DNA of 64,000 bases from an uncultured Lachnospiraceae bacterium (GCA_902489645.1 CABUAW010000002.1:1-64000), one strand, 5' to 3'. Positions 1 to 9,221 are shown, counted from the stretch's first letter. The notes: generated from the sequence alone by a model not told the origin. A program made the numbers and translations.

Positions 1-725
1 ATAAGTTTTCCCGCAAAATAGCCCTCCGGCCGTTTGAAGGTACTGCCCGCGCTCGGATATTCCAACGGCTGCTTCTCCCGGCGCTGTCGTGACAATTCTT
101 CAACTTTCGCCAAAATTTCCCCGGCATCGCCCGGTTTAAACGTCATAACCGCCGATAAAACGATAAACGCATCTTTCTGAATACGGCTGGTACGATATCC
201 CAGTTCCAGCGCTTCCAGTGAAAATTCCCGGATTTTTCCGGCGCCATCCACCGCCCGGACAGATTCGATAAGCTGCTTCATTTCGCCGCCATAAGCGCCC
301 GCATTCATCGTAACCGCGCCTCCAAGAGTTCCCGGAATTCCTGTGGCAAATTCAAAGCCCGTATATCCTCTGGCGGATATATCCTTCGCCAATTTGGCCA
401 GCATTATTCCGGCGCCTGCACAGACACGGATGGCTCCGTCCGTTTCCTGAATTTCCAGAAAATCCAGATTTCTGCATATTTGAAAAATAACGCCCCGGAA
501 GCCTTTATCCCCGACAAGGAGATTGCTCCCGTTTCCTATAATATAAAAAGGTATCTGCCTTTCCTGACACCATCTCAATCCGTGAATCAAAGCTTTTTCT
601 GTCTGCGGACAGGCAAAGATATCCGCCGGTCCCCCAATCCGAAAGGTCGTATGATTTTTCATAGGCTCATTTTCCCATACCTGCCCCTGTCCAATCACCA
701 TTTCCAATTGTTCTGCTAATGTCAT
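1..725 (-). CDS. murB: UDP-N-acetylenolpyruvoylglucosamine reductase MurB, 3' end outside the window
   Basis: MurB is the flavoenzyme that reduces UDP-GlcNAc-enolpyruvate with NADPH to UDP-MurNAc in cytoplasmic peptidoglycan precursor synthesis. Reading the minus strand from the ATG at 725 gives an open frame to the window edge (about 241 codons of a family length near 300). It shows the FAD-binding features NHTTFRIGGPAD, GNGSNLLVGDKG and GIPGTLGGAVTMNAGAYGGE, and then YPSAGSTFKRP, which carries the family's catalytic serine. The C-terminal domain is cut off by the edge. The start overlaps the stop of the upstream glucokinase gene as ATGA, so the two are translationally coupled. Location after uvrC-hprK is typical of Clostridia. 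Confidence 0.96.
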   Translation of the reverse strand, partial: MTLAEQLEMVIGQGQVWENEPMKNHTTFRIGGPADIFACPQTEKALIHGLRWCQERQIPFYIIGNGSNLLVGDKGFRGVIFQICRNLDFLEIQETDGAIRVCAGAGIMLAKLAKDISARGYTGFEFATGIPGTLGGAVTMNAGAYGGEMKQLIESVRAVDGAGKIREFSLEALELGYRTSRIQKDAFIVLSAVMTFKPGDAGEILAKVEELSRQRREKQPLEYPSAGSTFKRPEGYFAGKL

Positions 726-1759
726 AAAATGCTGTCCTTTCTATCTTTTTGAGAAATCATATAAGCCGCACCGGCAATTCCGGCCTCGTTTCCCAACACG
801 GCCAAACGCACCGGCGTATTTTTAAGTCCCGGAAATGCCTGCGCCTTAAAATGCTTTTCAATCATTGCCCGCAGATATTCGCCGGCCGCCGAAACTCCGC
901 CGCCAATCAGTACACATTCCGGATTCACCACCGTACAAATCCCGGCCAGGGTCCGGCCAAGATACATCGTAATTCTATCCATGATTTTCTCTGACACCGC
1001 ATCCTTCGACTTTGCGGCATCCAGTACATCCTTAGCGCTGATTTGACCCTTTTCCTTCAATAAATCCCTCAATACCGAAGGTTCGTCCGATTTAGACAGA
1101 TAGTGACGGGCATAATTCACAATTCCCGTCGCCGAGGCAATCTGTTCCAGACAACCCCGGTTGCCGCAATTACATCTTCCGGTAATATCCGCTTCCTCCA
1201 CACAGAGGATATGGCCAATCTCTCCGGCACAGCCGCCAAAACCATTTAAAATCTGACCGTCAACGACAATACCGCCGCCGACTCCGGTTCCGAGCGTAAC
1301 CATTACCAGGCTTGTGCAGTCTTTTCCGCCGCCGAGCCACATTTCCCCGAGAGCTGCCACATTGGCGTCATTGGCCGCTTTGATTGGAATATGCAGTTTC
1401 GAATCTCCGTCGGTCATGCCGCCCTGACTGCCGAAAGCCGCCGACAATACGTCCGCAAACACATCGGCCACCGCCATCTCAGACCACCCGAGATTCACGC
1501 AGCCCTTAACAATATTGCCGTTTAAAACCGGTCCCGGCAGACCGATTCCCACGCCGTCCAGTTCCTGTGCCTTAATGTTTTTCTCCGCGCATTTTTTCAC
1601 AATGGCCCCGGCAATCTCCGAAAGAATGTGCGAACCATTATCCTGTGTATTTGTCGGAATGGACCACTTCTCCCGGAGCCGGTCGTCAAACAGTCCGAGC
1701 TTAATCTCCGTTCCACCCACATCAACGCCTATCGTCCACTGTCCCATTTTACATATCAT
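722..1759 (-). CDS. glk: ROK-family glucokinase
   Basis: A 345-residue ROK protein, expected to phosphorylate glucose with ATP to glucose-6-phosphate in the cytoplasm. It has the N-terminal phosphate-binding motif GVDVGGTEIKLGL, the second glycine loop LGTGVGGG and the ROK zinc signature GHILCVEE...GRCNCGNRGCLEQ, with the C-x-C-x4-C pattern. Length fits the family. The ATG at 1759 is preceded by AGGGA at seven bases and overlaps the end of hprK by 11 bases; an ATG four codons later (1747) is a weaker alternative. Placement between hprK and murB suggests co-transcription with the catabolite-repression kinase. Sugar specificity beyond glucose cannot be read from the sequence. Confidence 0.9.
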   Translation of the reverse strand: MICKMGQWTIGVDVGGTEIKLGLFDDRLREKWSIPTNTQDNGSHILSEIAGAIVKKCAEKNIKAQELDGVGIGLPGPVLNGNIVKGCVNLGWSEMAVADVFADVLSAAFGSQGGMTDGDSKLHIPIKAANDANVAALGEMWLGGGKDCTSLVMVTLGTGVGGGIVVDGQILNGFGGCAGEIGHILCVEEADITGRCNCGNRGCLEQIASATGIVNYARHYLSKSDEPSVLRDLLKEKGQISAKDVLDAAKSKDAVSEKIMDRITMYLGRTLAGICTVVNPECVLIGGGVSAAGEYLRAMIEKHFKAQAFPGLKNTPVRLAVLGNEAGIAGAAYMISQKDRKDSIL

Positions 1760-2705
1760 CCTGCTTTCCCTGCAAATTTCCCGTCACTCTGCGGTACAAT
1801 TCCTGAGCTGCGTTATAACCCATCTGTTTTTGACGGTAATTAATCGCCGCCGCCTCAACAATCACCGCCACATTCCGTCCCGGACGAATCGGAATCGAAT
1901 GGCATACGACCTTATTTCCAAGATATTCCGTATACTGTTCATCCAGACCCAAACGGTCATATTCTCTTTCCCTGTTCCATGATTCCAGTTTCACCACAAG
2001 ACTGATTTTCTGCGTTTCCCGCACGCTCTGAATTCCAAACAGCGACTTGACATTGACAATACCGATACCGCGCAGTTCAATGAAATACCGGGTAATATCC
2101 GGCGCCGTTCCGACCAGTTCCGTATCGCTGATTTTTTTAATCTCCACCACATCATCGGAGACAAGACGATGGCCACGTTTAATCAATTCCAGCGCCGCCT
2201 CGCTCTTACCGATACCGCTTTCACCGATAATCAGCACGCCCTCGCCGAAAACGTCCACCAGCACACCGTGAATGGAGATTCTCGGCGCCAGCTCTTCCTG
2301 AAGCACGCGGATGGCTTTATTCATAAAACCGCAGGTGCCGTCCGGATAAAGCATCAGGGGAATCTGATACCGGGTTGCCAGTTCAATCACTTCCTCGGAC
2401 GGTTTCAGGTTCCGGCAGAAAACCATACACGGAATACCCGCCTGAAAAATCTTCTCATACATCTTCACTCCGTGGTCTTCGTAATTCATTTCAACATAAG
2501 CGCTTTCCACCATGCCCACAATCTGAAGCCGTTCAAAATCAAAATGTTCAAAAAAGCCGGCCAACTGTAACGCCGGGCGATTGACGTCTGACTGACGGAT
2601 TTCTACCTTATTTACATCGACTTCCGGATTCAAAAGCGTCAGCCGTAATGGCTCCATAATTTTGCTTAATTTTACATGGTAAGTATCTGGTATATGTTCA
2701 AACAT
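1749..2705 (-). CDS. hprK: HPr kinase/phosphorylase
   Basis: HprK phosphorylates Ser46 of the phosphotransferase protein HPr with ATP or pyrophosphate and reverses this, setting carbon catabolite repression in Firmicutes. The protein (318 aa from the chosen start) has the N-terminal HprK domain, the Walker A loop GESGIGKSEAAL near residue 150, LVSDDVVEIKK just after it, and the C-terminal PGRNVAVIVEAAA segment. ATG at 2705 is preceded by AGGAGAGGAGTAGGGAC; a longer frame with an upstream methionine lacks such a site. It has its own promoter overlapping the end of uvrC (2738-2766). The glucokinase gene downstream overlaps it. Confidence 0.97.
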   Translation of the reverse strand: MFEHIPDTYHVKLSKIMEPLRLTLLNPEVDVNKVEIRQSDVNRPALQLAGFFEHFDFERLQIVGMVESAYVEMNYEDHGVKMYEKIFQAGIPCMVFCRNLKPSEEVIELATRYQIPLMLYPDGTCGFMNKAIRVLQEELAPRISIHGVLVDVFGEGVLIIGESGIGKSEAALELIKRGHRLVSDDVVEIKKISDTELVGTAPDITRYFIELRGIGIVNVKSLFGIQSVRETQKISLVVKLESWNREREYDRLGLDEQYTEYLGNKVVCHSIPIRPGRNVAVIVEAAAINYRQKQMGYNAAQELYRRVTGNLQGKQDDM

Positions 2706-2737
2706 GTCCCTACTCCTCTCCTTAACTAACTGTTCAC

Positions 2738-2766
2738 AGTATACCACATCCACTGTTTAACATCAA
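2738..2766 (-). promoter_or_regulatory. promoter of hprK
   Basis: On the minus strand -35 TTGATG (2761-2766), 17-base spacer, -10 TATACT (2738-2743) with an upstream TGG that makes an extended -10. The -35 overlaps the uvrC stop codon at 2763, so hprK can be transcribed independently of uvrC. The 18 bases at 2731-2748 recur exactly at the promoter of the sigma-like gene (48964-48981). Confidence 0.6.
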
Positions 2767-4631
2767 TGCGGCTGTTTTCTGAAAAATGTGTAGACCGACT
2801 CGGCCGCCGCCTCATTCATGGACGGCACCTGCTTTAATTCCTCCACAGATGCCTCCCGGATTTTTTGAATATCGCCATAATGGCGCATTAGGGCCTTGCG
2901 CCGGGTTTCCCCGATACCCGGTATATCTTCCAGAATGGAATGTACCTGGCTCTTACTTCGCAGGCTCCGGTGGTATTCAATGGCAAACCGGTGGGCTTCG
3001 TCCTGAATCCGCGTCACCAGTCGAAAAGCCTCCGAAGTCCGGTCAATCCCAATCTCTTCATCATCAAAATAAATGCCCCTTGTCCGGTGAAAATCATCCT
3101 TGACCATACCGCAGACCGGAATATCCAATCCAAGCTCCATCAGGACCTTCTGGGCAATATGAACCTGCCCCTTGCCGCCATCCATTAAAATCAAATCCGG
3201 GAACAGCGAAAAGCTTCCCATGGCTGCATCCATGTGTTTTTCTTCCAATTCTCTCTGCTCCTTCTGTCCGTGGGTAAACCGCCGTGTCAGCACTTCTTCC
3301 AGGCTGTGATAATCGTCCTGTCCCTGAATATCACGGATTTTAAATTTCCGGTAGGCGCTCCGCTTTGGTTTTCCCTTTTCATAGACCACCATGGAACCGA
3401 CCTTTTCAAAGCCGCTGATATTGGATATGTCATAGGCCTCCATCCGGGTCAATAAAGGCAATCCAAGCAAATCTGCCAATTCCCGGACAGCACCCACGGT
3501 GCGCGCCTCTTCCCGTTTCAATTTTTCGCTGTCCTTATTCAAAATATTCAGAGCATTTTTATTCGCCAGTTCCACAAGACGTTCCTTCTGGCCCTTCTTT
3601 GGCACCCTGAGAACAACCTTCTGGCCCCGTTTTTCCGACAGCCACCGGAGAATAATGTCCGAATCTTCAATCGTTTCCGGCAGCATCAATTCCCTTGGCA
3701 CAAACGGTGATTCTCCGTAAAACTGTTTGACGAAAGACGTCAGAACGGATGTCCGGCTCTCGCTCTCCACCCCCGTCAGATAATAATGGTCCCGTCCAAT
3801 CAGACGTCCGTTTCGGATAAAAAACACCTGAACCACCGCTTCATTGCCGGCCCGGGCCAGGCCAATGACATCCTTATCCTCCATCTGGGAGCTTGTAACC
3901 TTTTGTTTTTCCGTAATCTGCTGAATACTCCGAATCAAATCCCGGTATTCCATGGCCTTTTCATAGGCCATCGCCTCCGAAGCCTCCATCATTTTATCAG
4001 TGAGCATCTGAATCACCGGCTCATAATTTCCGCCCAAAAACTGCAGTACCTGATGCATCTGCTTCTGGTAGTCCTCCTGGGAAATCAAGCCCTGGCACGG
4101 CGCCTCGCACTGGCCGATATGATAATAAAGGCAGGGCCGTCCAATCCCGATATCCTTCGGCAGATTTCTGTGACAGCTCCGTATCTTATATATTTTCCTT
4201 AAAAGCTCTATGGTATCCTTCACCGCCCCGGCGCTGGTATAGGGTCCAAAATATTTGGATTTATCCTTTTTCATCAGCCGCGAAAACAAAATTCTCGGAT
4301 AGGCCTCCCCTGTCGTCACCTTTATATATGGATAGGTTTTGTCATCCGTCAGCATCGTATTGTACTTCGGACGGTATTCTTTAATTAAATTACACTCTAA
4401 AACAAGGGCTTCCAGCTCCGAATCGGTAATAATGTACTCAAACCGGGCAATATGGCTCACCATCCGGGCAATCTTCGGGGTCAGATTGCGGCTGTCCTGA
4501 AAATACTGACGTACCCGGTTTTTCAGGCGAATGGCTTTTCCCACGTAAATAATTTCATCCTGCGCATTATGCATCAGATAAACCCCCGGCTTTGCCGGAA
4601 GCTTTTTCAATTCCTCTTCAATATCAAACAA
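2763..4631 (-). CDS. uvrC: UvrABC excinuclease subunit C
   Basis: UvrC makes both incisions around bulky DNA lesions after UvrAB loading in nucleotide-excision repair. The 622-residue protein has the N-terminal GIY-YIG nuclease domain (GVYLMHNAQDEIIYVGKA, residues 15-35), a Cys-rich CLYYHIGQCEAPC segment, a UVR domain near residue 200, the RNase-H-like second nuclease region with YDISNISG and LILMDGGKGQV, and C-terminal helix-hairpin-helix repeats (LEDIPGIGETRRKALMRHYG). The start is TTG, seven bases after GGAAGGGGG; no in-frame ATG lies nearby. Length is normal. The gene lies downstream of the ftsH terminator and upstream of hprK. Confidence 0.97.
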   Translation of the reverse strand: MFDIEEELKKLPAKPGVYLMHNAQDEIIYVGKAIRLKNRVRQYFQDSRNLTPKIARMVSHIARFEYIITDSELEALVLECNLIKEYRPKYNTMLTDDKTYPYIKVTTGEAYPRILFSRLMKKDKSKYFGPYTSAGAVKDTIELLRKIYKIRSCHRNLPKDIGIGRPCLYYHIGQCEAPCQGLISQEDYQKQMHQVLQFLGGNYEPVIQMLTDKMMEASEAMAYEKAMEYRDLIRSIQQITEKQKVTSSQMEDKDVIGLARAGNEAVVQVFFIRNGRLIGRDHYYLTGVESESRTSVLTSFVKQFYGESPFVPRELMLPETIEDSDIILRWLSEKRGQKVVLRVPKKGQKERLVELANKNALNILNKDSEKLKREEARTVGAVRELADLLGLPLLTRMEAYDISNISGFEKVGSMVVYEKGKPKRSAYRKFKIRDIQGQDDYHSLEEVLTRRFTHGQKEQRELEEKHMDAAMGSFSLFPDLILMDGGKGQVHIAQKVLMELGLDIPVCGMVKDDFHRTRGIYFDDEEIGIDRTSEAFRLVTRIQDEAHRFAIEYHRSLRSKSQVHSILEDIPGIGETRRKALMRHYGDIQKIREASVEELKQVPSMNEAAAESVYTFFRKQPH

Positions 4632-4691
4632 TTCAGAACCCCCTTCCCTGGTATCCGATTTTGTCTGTCTGCTTCTCTGTCATTTACTTAA

Positions 4692-4735
4692 AAAAGGTAA
4701 ACATCCCATGCCAAAAACATGGCTGTTTACCTTTT
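4692..4735 (-). terminator. intrinsic terminator after ftsH
   Basis: A long hairpin with outer arms AAAAGGTAAACA and TGTTTACCTTTT and inner arms CCATG and CATGG, followed on the minus strand by a run of T. It ends the ftsH transcript before uvrC. Confidence 0.8.
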
Positions 4736-4740
4736 ATTGT

Positions 4741-6654
4741 TTATTCATTCTCCGGAATTTCAGCCCCGGAAATTTCTTTTTCAGAAGCCTCTTCCTGATT
4801 TTCCGGCTCTGGAATTCCCTTGACCTCCCGGAAAATCTGCATAAATTCTTTTCCTGTAATCGTCTCTTTTTCAATAAGGAATTCGGCAATCCGGTCCATA
4901 CACTCCCGATTTTCTTTTAAAAGCGCCACCGCCTTATCGTAGGCCTCTTTTAAAATCTGCATGACTTCCTTATCAATCTCCGTCGCTGTCTCCTGGCCGC
5001 AGTTCAATACGGTATGGCCGCTCAAATAACGGTCCTCCACGCTCTCAAGGCTCATAAGACCAAACTTTTCGCTCATACCATACTGGGTAACCATCGCCCG
5101 CGCGACAGCCGTCGCCCGTTCAATGTCATTGGACGCCCCCGTCGTCACCGAATCGAAAACAGTGCTTTCCGCCGCACGGCCGGCCAACATGGTAACCAGC
5201 TCTTCTTCCATCTCAACCTGGGACATGAGGAACTTTTCTTCCTCCGGCACCTGCATAACATAGCCCAGCGCCCCCATCGTTCTCGGAACGATGGTAATTT
5301 TCTGTACCGGCTCCGTATTTTTCTGCAAAGCGGCAACCAACGCATGGCCAACCTCATGATAAGTAACAATCTGACGTTCTTTCTGACTCAAAATCCGGTC
5401 TTTCTTTTCCTTACCTGCGATAACGACCTCAACGGATTCGAACAAATCCGCCTGAGACACCGCATTCCGTCCCCGCTTTACAGCCAGAAGCGCGGACTCA
5501 TTGATAATATTCGCCAAATCCGAACCCACCGCTCCGGAAGTTGCCTTTGCAATCTCATCAAAATCTACCGTTTCATCCATATGCACATTTCTGGAATGAA
5601 CCTTTAAAATATCTACGCGGCCTTTTAAATCCGGTTTTTCCACAATAATCCGCCGGTCAAAACGTCCCGGACGCAAGATGGCCGGGTCCAGAATCTCCGG
5701 ACGGTTCGTCGCTGCCAAAACAATAATACCCTTTGAGGAATCAAAGCCGTCCATTTCCGAAAGGAGCTGGTTTAATGTCTGCTCCCTTTCATCATTGCCG
5801 CCATATCTTGAATCCCTGCTCTTACCGATGGCATCCAATTCATCAATAAAAATAATACACGGCGCTGTTTCCTGAGCTTTTTTAAACAAGTCGCGGACAC
5901 GGGATGCGCCGACGCCGACAAACATCTCCACAAAATCCGAACCGGTCAGAGAATAAAAAGGAACGTTGGCCTCTCCGGCCACAGCCTTTGCCAGCAATGT
6001 TTTTCCGGTTCCCGGAGGTCCCACAAGCAGGGCGCCCTTCGGCAATTTTGCACCAATTCTCGTATATTTCGCCGGATTATGAAGAAAATCGACAATTTCC
6101 GTCAGCGATTCCTTGGATTCCTCCTGACCCGCCACGTCTCTGAACGTAATTCCCGTTTCTTTCTGCATATAGGTTTTGGCCGTGGATTTTCCAACGCCCA
6201 TCATGCCGCCGCCCTTCATCGAGCGCATCAGCCACCAGAGCATTAAGCCCATAGCCAGTATCGGAAGAATATAACTCATAAAGAGCGTCAAAATCATCGA
6301 GCTGGAAGAGCTGACCTCCTCCTTAAATTCCACGCCGCCGGCCTCAAGCCGCTCGGCCAGTCCGTCATAATCAACCTTTCCGGTCCAGTAGGTCACCGCC
6401 ATCGGTGAATCATCTTTGACAAACTCTATCGTATCGTATTTAATCTCCGCCTTTTTTACTTCTCCCGCATCGACCCATTCGAGAAATTGATTATACGGGA
6501 CCTCCTCGCGCCGTCCCTCCTGCATTTTAGAAAACAGGCTGTGAATCAAAAGCACCGCCACAACCGCTGTGACGAGAATAATAAGCAAATTCTGTATATT
6601 CTTTTTATTTTCATTATCTTTTTTATTTCTATCATCTCTGTTGTTATCTTCCAT
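4741..6654 (-). CDS. ftsH: ATP-dependent zinc metalloprotease FtsH
   Basis: FtsH is the membrane-anchored AAA+ protease that degrades misassembled membrane proteins and short-lived regulators. The 637-residue protein has two membrane segments (about residues 22-40 and 120-142) around a small extracytoplasmic domain, then the AAA module with Walker A GPPGTGKT (212-219), Walker B CIIFIDELDAIG and the second region of homology ATNRPEILDPAILRPGRFDR. The zinc site HEVGH is at 433-437. ATG at 6654 follows AAAGGAGGAAAC; a frame six codons longer lacks a ribosome site. The C-terminus is rich in Glu and probably disordered. The gene is divergent from pyrG and ends at a strong terminator. Confidence 0.97.
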   Translation of the reverse strand: MEDNNRDDRNKKDNENKKNIQNLLIILVTAVVAVLLIHSLFSKMQEGRREEVPYNQFLEWVDAGEVKKAEIKYDTIEFVKDDSPMAVTYWTGKVDYDGLAERLEAGGVEFKEEVSSSSSMILTLFMSYILPILAMGLMLWWLMRSMKGGGMMGVGKSTAKTYMQKETGITFRDVAGQEESKESLTEIVDFLHNPAKYTRIGAKLPKGALLVGPPGTGKTLLAKAVAGEANVPFYSLTGSDFVEMFVGVGASRVRDLFKKAQETAPCIIFIDELDAIGKSRDSRYGGNDEREQTLNQLLSEMDGFDSSKGIIVLAATNRPEILDPAILRPGRFDRRIIVEKPDLKGRVDILKVHSRNVHMDETVDFDEIAKATSGAVGSDLANIINESALLAVKRGRNAVSQADLFESVEVVIAGKEKKDRILSQKERQIVTYHEVGHALVAALQKNTEPVQKITIVPRTMGALGYVMQVPEEEKFLMSQVEMEEELVTMLAGRAAESTVFDSVTTGASNDIERATAVARAMVTQYGMSEKFGLMSLESVEDRYLSGHTVLNCGQETATEIDKEVMQILKEAYDKAVALLKENRECMDRIAEFLIEKETITGKEFMQIFREVKGIPEPENQEEASEKEISGAEIPENE

Positions 6655-6695
6655 GTTTCCTCCTTTAGCCATTCTCTAACGGCTGCCATCTAATT

Positions 6696-6724
6696 ATTAT
6701 AATGGTCCTTCGGTTTCAAATCAA
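6696..6724 (-). promoter_or_regulatory. promoter of ftsH
   Basis: Minus strand: -35 TTGATT (6719-6724), 17-base spacer, -10 TATAAT (6696-6701), about 40 bases before the ftsH ATG. Spacing and the perfect -10 fit a sigma-A-type promoter. Confidence 0.65.
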
Positions 6725-6756
6725 TACTTGTTCCAAAATTTTCGATGAAAAAAGTA

Positions 6757-6785
6757 TGGATAAAGTGTGAATTTAGGTGTATAAT
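6757..6785 (+). promoter_or_regulatory. promoter of pyrG
   Basis: -35-like TGGATA (6757-6762), 17-base spacer, perfect -10 TATAAT (6780-6785), about 50 bases upstream of the pyrG start. No G-run at the expected start point and no terminator-like leader were seen, so the reiterative-transcription control known for Bacillus pyrG is not supported here. Confidence 0.5.
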
Positions 6786-6839
6786 GTCTTAATTATTAAT
6801 ATCGACAATTTTGATTCATACAGTACAAGGAGGAACATC

Positions 6840-8441
6840 ATGGCAGTAAAATACGTCTTTGTCACCGGAGGTGTTGTATCCGGTCTTGGAAAAGGTATCA
6901 CGGCGGCCTCTCTCGGCCGGCTTCTGAAAGCCAGAGGCTACAGCGTTACTATGCAGAAATTTGACCCCTATTTAAATGTTGACCCGGGAACCATGAACCC
7001 TTATCAGCACGGAGAAGTTTTTGTCACCGACGACGGTACGGAAACCGACCTGGATTTGGGCCATTATGAACGTTTTATTGACACATCTTTGAATAAACAA
7101 AGTAATGTCACCAGCGGAAAAGTTTACTGGGATGTTTTGTCCGCAGAACGCCGCGGAGACTTTGGCGGTAATACGGTACAGGTGATTCCTCATATAACCA
7201 ACGCCATTAAAAGCCGTTTTTACCGGAATGACCAGAATAAAGCGACAGAAATCGCCATCATCGAGGTTGGCGGTACTGTCGGCGATATTGAAAGTCAGCC
7301 GTTCCTTGAATCTATCCGTCAGTTCCAGCACGATATCGGCCGTGAAAACTGCATGCTGATTCACGTGACGCTGATTCCGTATCTGCGCAGTTCGGGAGAA
7401 ATGAAAACAAAGCCGACTCAGAATACGGTCAAGGACCTCCAGGCCCTCGGAATTCAGCCGGATGTTATCGTCTGCCGTTCCGAATTGCCGCTGACCGATG
7501 ATATCAAGGACAAAATATCTCTTTTCTGCAATGTTCCTCAGAATTGTGTAATTGAAAATCTGGATGTGGACGTCCTCTATGAAGCCCCTCTGGCTATGGA
7601 AAAAGAACGTCTCGCCCACGTGGTCTGTAAACGTCTCGGCATTGACTGTCCGGAGCCGGATTTGGAAGACTGGAAGGCTATGGTCAACGCCTGGAAGCAT
7701 CCTGAAAGGGAAGTTACCATTGCCCTTGTCGGAAAATATGTCCAGCTCCATGACGCCTACCTGAGCGTCGTTGAAGCATTGAAGCACGCCGCCGTGGCCA
7801 ACCACGCCGAAGTGCATATTCAGTGGGTGGATTCCGAGCTTGTCAGCTCCTACAATGTCGCCGAGGTTCTCGGCAATGTTGACGGGATTCTTGTACCGGG
7901 CGGTTTCGGTGACCGCGGTATCGAAGGTAAGATTACCGCCATCCAGTACGCCCGCGAGAATAATATTCCGTTCCTCGGTCTCTGTCTCGGTATGCAGATG
8001 GCTATCGTGGAATTTGCCCGCCATGTCCTGGGTTACGCGGACGCTCACAGCTCCGAATTAAATCCTGCGACGACCCATCCGTTCATCCATATTATGCCGG
8101 ACCAGCACGGAATCACCGATTTGGGCGGCACTTTAAGACTTGGCGCGTATAAATGTATTCTCGACCCGAATTCCAAGGCCTACCAGCTTTACGGCACCCG
8201 TGAAATTGACGAGCGCCACCGCCACCGCTATGAGGTCAACAACGATTACCGTCAGGAATTGGTCGAAAACGGTATGAGCCTTTCCGGCGTATCTCCGGAC
8301 GGCCGTATTGTGGAGATGATTGAGCTGAATTCCCATCCCTGGTTTGTAGCTACCCAGGCCCACCCGGAATTCAAATCCCGTCCAAATAAATGTCATCCGC
8401 TGTTCCGTGGATTCATCGAGGCAGCGTTAAAGGCACAGTAA
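6840..8441 (+). CDS. pyrG: CTP synthase
   Basis: CTP synthase aminates UTP to CTP using ATP and glutamine, the last step of de novo cytidine nucleotide synthesis. The 533-residue protein has an N-terminal amidoligase domain beginning KYVFVTGGVVSGLGKGITAA with its P-loop, the MDPYLN-type segment KFDPYLNVDPGTMNPYQHGE, and a C-terminal class I glutaminase with the nucleophile in FLGLCLGMQMA and a His-Glu pair in THPEF-like HPEFKSRPNKCHPLF. The ATG at 6840 follows AAGGAGGAACATC; the frame is open further upstream but without a ribosome site. Single-gene unit with its own promoter and terminator. Confidence 0.98.
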   Translation: MAVKYVFVTGGVVSGLGKGITAASLGRLLKARGYSVTMQKFDPYLNVDPGTMNPYQHGEVFVTDDGTETDLDLGHYERFIDTSLNKQSNVTSGKVYWDVLSAERRGDFGGNTVQVIPHITNAIKSRFYRNDQNKATEIAIIEVGGTVGDIESQPFLESIRQFQHDIGRENCMLIHVTLIPYLRSSGEMKTKPTQNTVKDLQALGIQPDVIVCRSELPLTDDIKDKISLFCNVPQNCVIENLDVDVLYEAPLAMEKERLAHVVCKRLGIDCPEPDLEDWKAMVNAWKHPEREVTIALVGKYVQLHDAYLSVVEALKHAAVANHAEVHIQWVDSELVSSYNVAEVLGNVDGILVPGGFGDRGIEGKITAIQYARENNIPFLGLCLGMQMAIVEFARHVLGYADAHSSELNPATTHPFIHIMPDQHGITDLGGTLRLGAYKCILDPNSKAYQLYGTREIDERHRHRYEVNNDYRQELVENGMSLSGVSPDGRIVEMIELNSHPWFVATQAHPEFKSRPNKCHPLFRGFIEAALKAQ

Positions 8442-8445
8442 GCCT

Positions 8446-8487
8446 AAAAAACTGGAATGAGCCGGATGGCCCGTTCCAGTTTTTTTA
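8446..8487 (+). terminator. intrinsic terminator after pyrG
   Basis: AAAAAACTGGAA pairs with TTCCAGTTTTTT around an inner GCC/GGC stem, followed by a T-run. It lies just after the pyrG stop and could also act for the convergent regulator gene. Confidence 0.85.
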
Positions 8488-8502
8488 ATCGTTTTTTCGC
8501 CT

Positions 8503-9189
8503 TTATCCGTGCCGCTGTCCATCTGCGTCCGGCCATCCGGCCAGCTTTCTCAATTCATTTTCATCCTCGATATGGTACCCCTGAACCCCTTTAGACAAAA
8601 TATCTTTTTTTACAAAGTCGGCAATGACATAGAGTAAATGCCGGTAACTGACGCCCAGAAATTCCGCAATCTCTGTGTGCCTTTCCCGATACCATCCATT
8701 ATAAGACATATTTAAAATCACCCTGGCCAGACGAACCTGGAGCGGGTACGATTGGTTTCCCGAATAGTGGTTCGTGTTTTGGGTCGCCTTATGACTTAGA
8801 AATACGCACAAATATTTCAGGAATTTATTATCCGACAAAAGCCGTTCCTTACATCTTGAAATATCAATTGCATAGCAGGTGCAGGCCGTAATTGCTTTTA
8901 CGCCGTTGGTTTCCCGCTCCGTATCCAGCAATTCCATTTCTCCCAGGAAGCAGGGCGCATCCAGAAAATTTATCAGAGATACCCGGCCGTTATCATGGGT
9001 CAAAAAAAGTTTTGCCCGTCCCTCCGTCAGAAAATATAATACCGACGTCCTTTCTCCCTCACGCATAATCATATCATCCGAATCAAAAGTAAGGACTTCA
9101 ACATAAGGTTTTATATCAAAGGAAAAAATATCCGGCATCGGAAATTGTTTCATGTATTCTTCCGTTTGCCTTTTATCAAATCGAAGCAT
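8503..9189 (-). CDS. Crp/Fnr-family transcriptional regulator, YeiL-like
   Basis: A 228-residue DNA-binding regulator. Residues about 20-125 form a cyclic-nucleotide-binding-type beta-barrel (MIMREGERTSVLYFLTEGRAK, FLGEMELLD), followed by a long dimer helix and a C-terminal winged helix (RHTEIAEFLGVSYRHLLYVI). There is no N-terminal Cys cluster, so it does not look like an iron-sulphur FNR; the effector is unknown. It is divergently oriented from a methyltransferase gene, and the 18-bp palindrome between them (9204-9221) is a likely binding site for it. The ATG at 9189 is preceded by AAAGG. Confidence 0.85.
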   Translation of the reverse strand: MLRFDKRQTEEYMKQFPMPDIFSFDIKPYVEVLTFDSDDMIMREGERTSVLYFLTEGRAKLFLTHDNGRVSLINFLDAPCFLGEMELLDTERETNGVKAITACTCYAIDISRCKERLLSDNKFLKYLCVFLSHKATQNTNHYSGNQSYPLQVRLARVILNMSYNGWYRERHTEIAEFLGVSYRHLLYVIADFVKKDILSKGVQGYHIEDENELRKLAGWPDADGQRHG

Positions 9190-9203
9190 TGCAGCGCCTT
9201 TCT

Positions 9204-9221
9204 ATATGAGAAATCTCATAT
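9204..9221. promoter_or_regulatory. perfect inverted repeat, candidate Crp/Fnr-type operator
   Basis: ATATGAGA-AA-TCTCATAT, two perfect 8-base arms with a 2-base centre, lies between the divergent regulator and methyltransferase starts. Its right edge abuts the likely -35 of the methyltransferase promoter. Symmetry and size fit a dimeric Crp-family site, but binding is inferred. Confidence 0.55.

Noticed and set aside
480..719. 79-codon plus-strand frame at the left end
   Set aside because: It is antisense to murB, whose minus-strand frame is open from 725 to the window edge and matches the family throughout.
6786..6839. Reiterative-transcription attenuator upstream of pyrG
   Set aside because: No G-run at the start point and no terminator hairpin in the short leader.
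6972..8048. Long open frame (358 codons) on the strand opposite pyrG
   Set aside because: It lies wholly inside the clear CTP synthase gene, has no ribosome site or recognisable motif, and is explained by the codon bias of pyrG.
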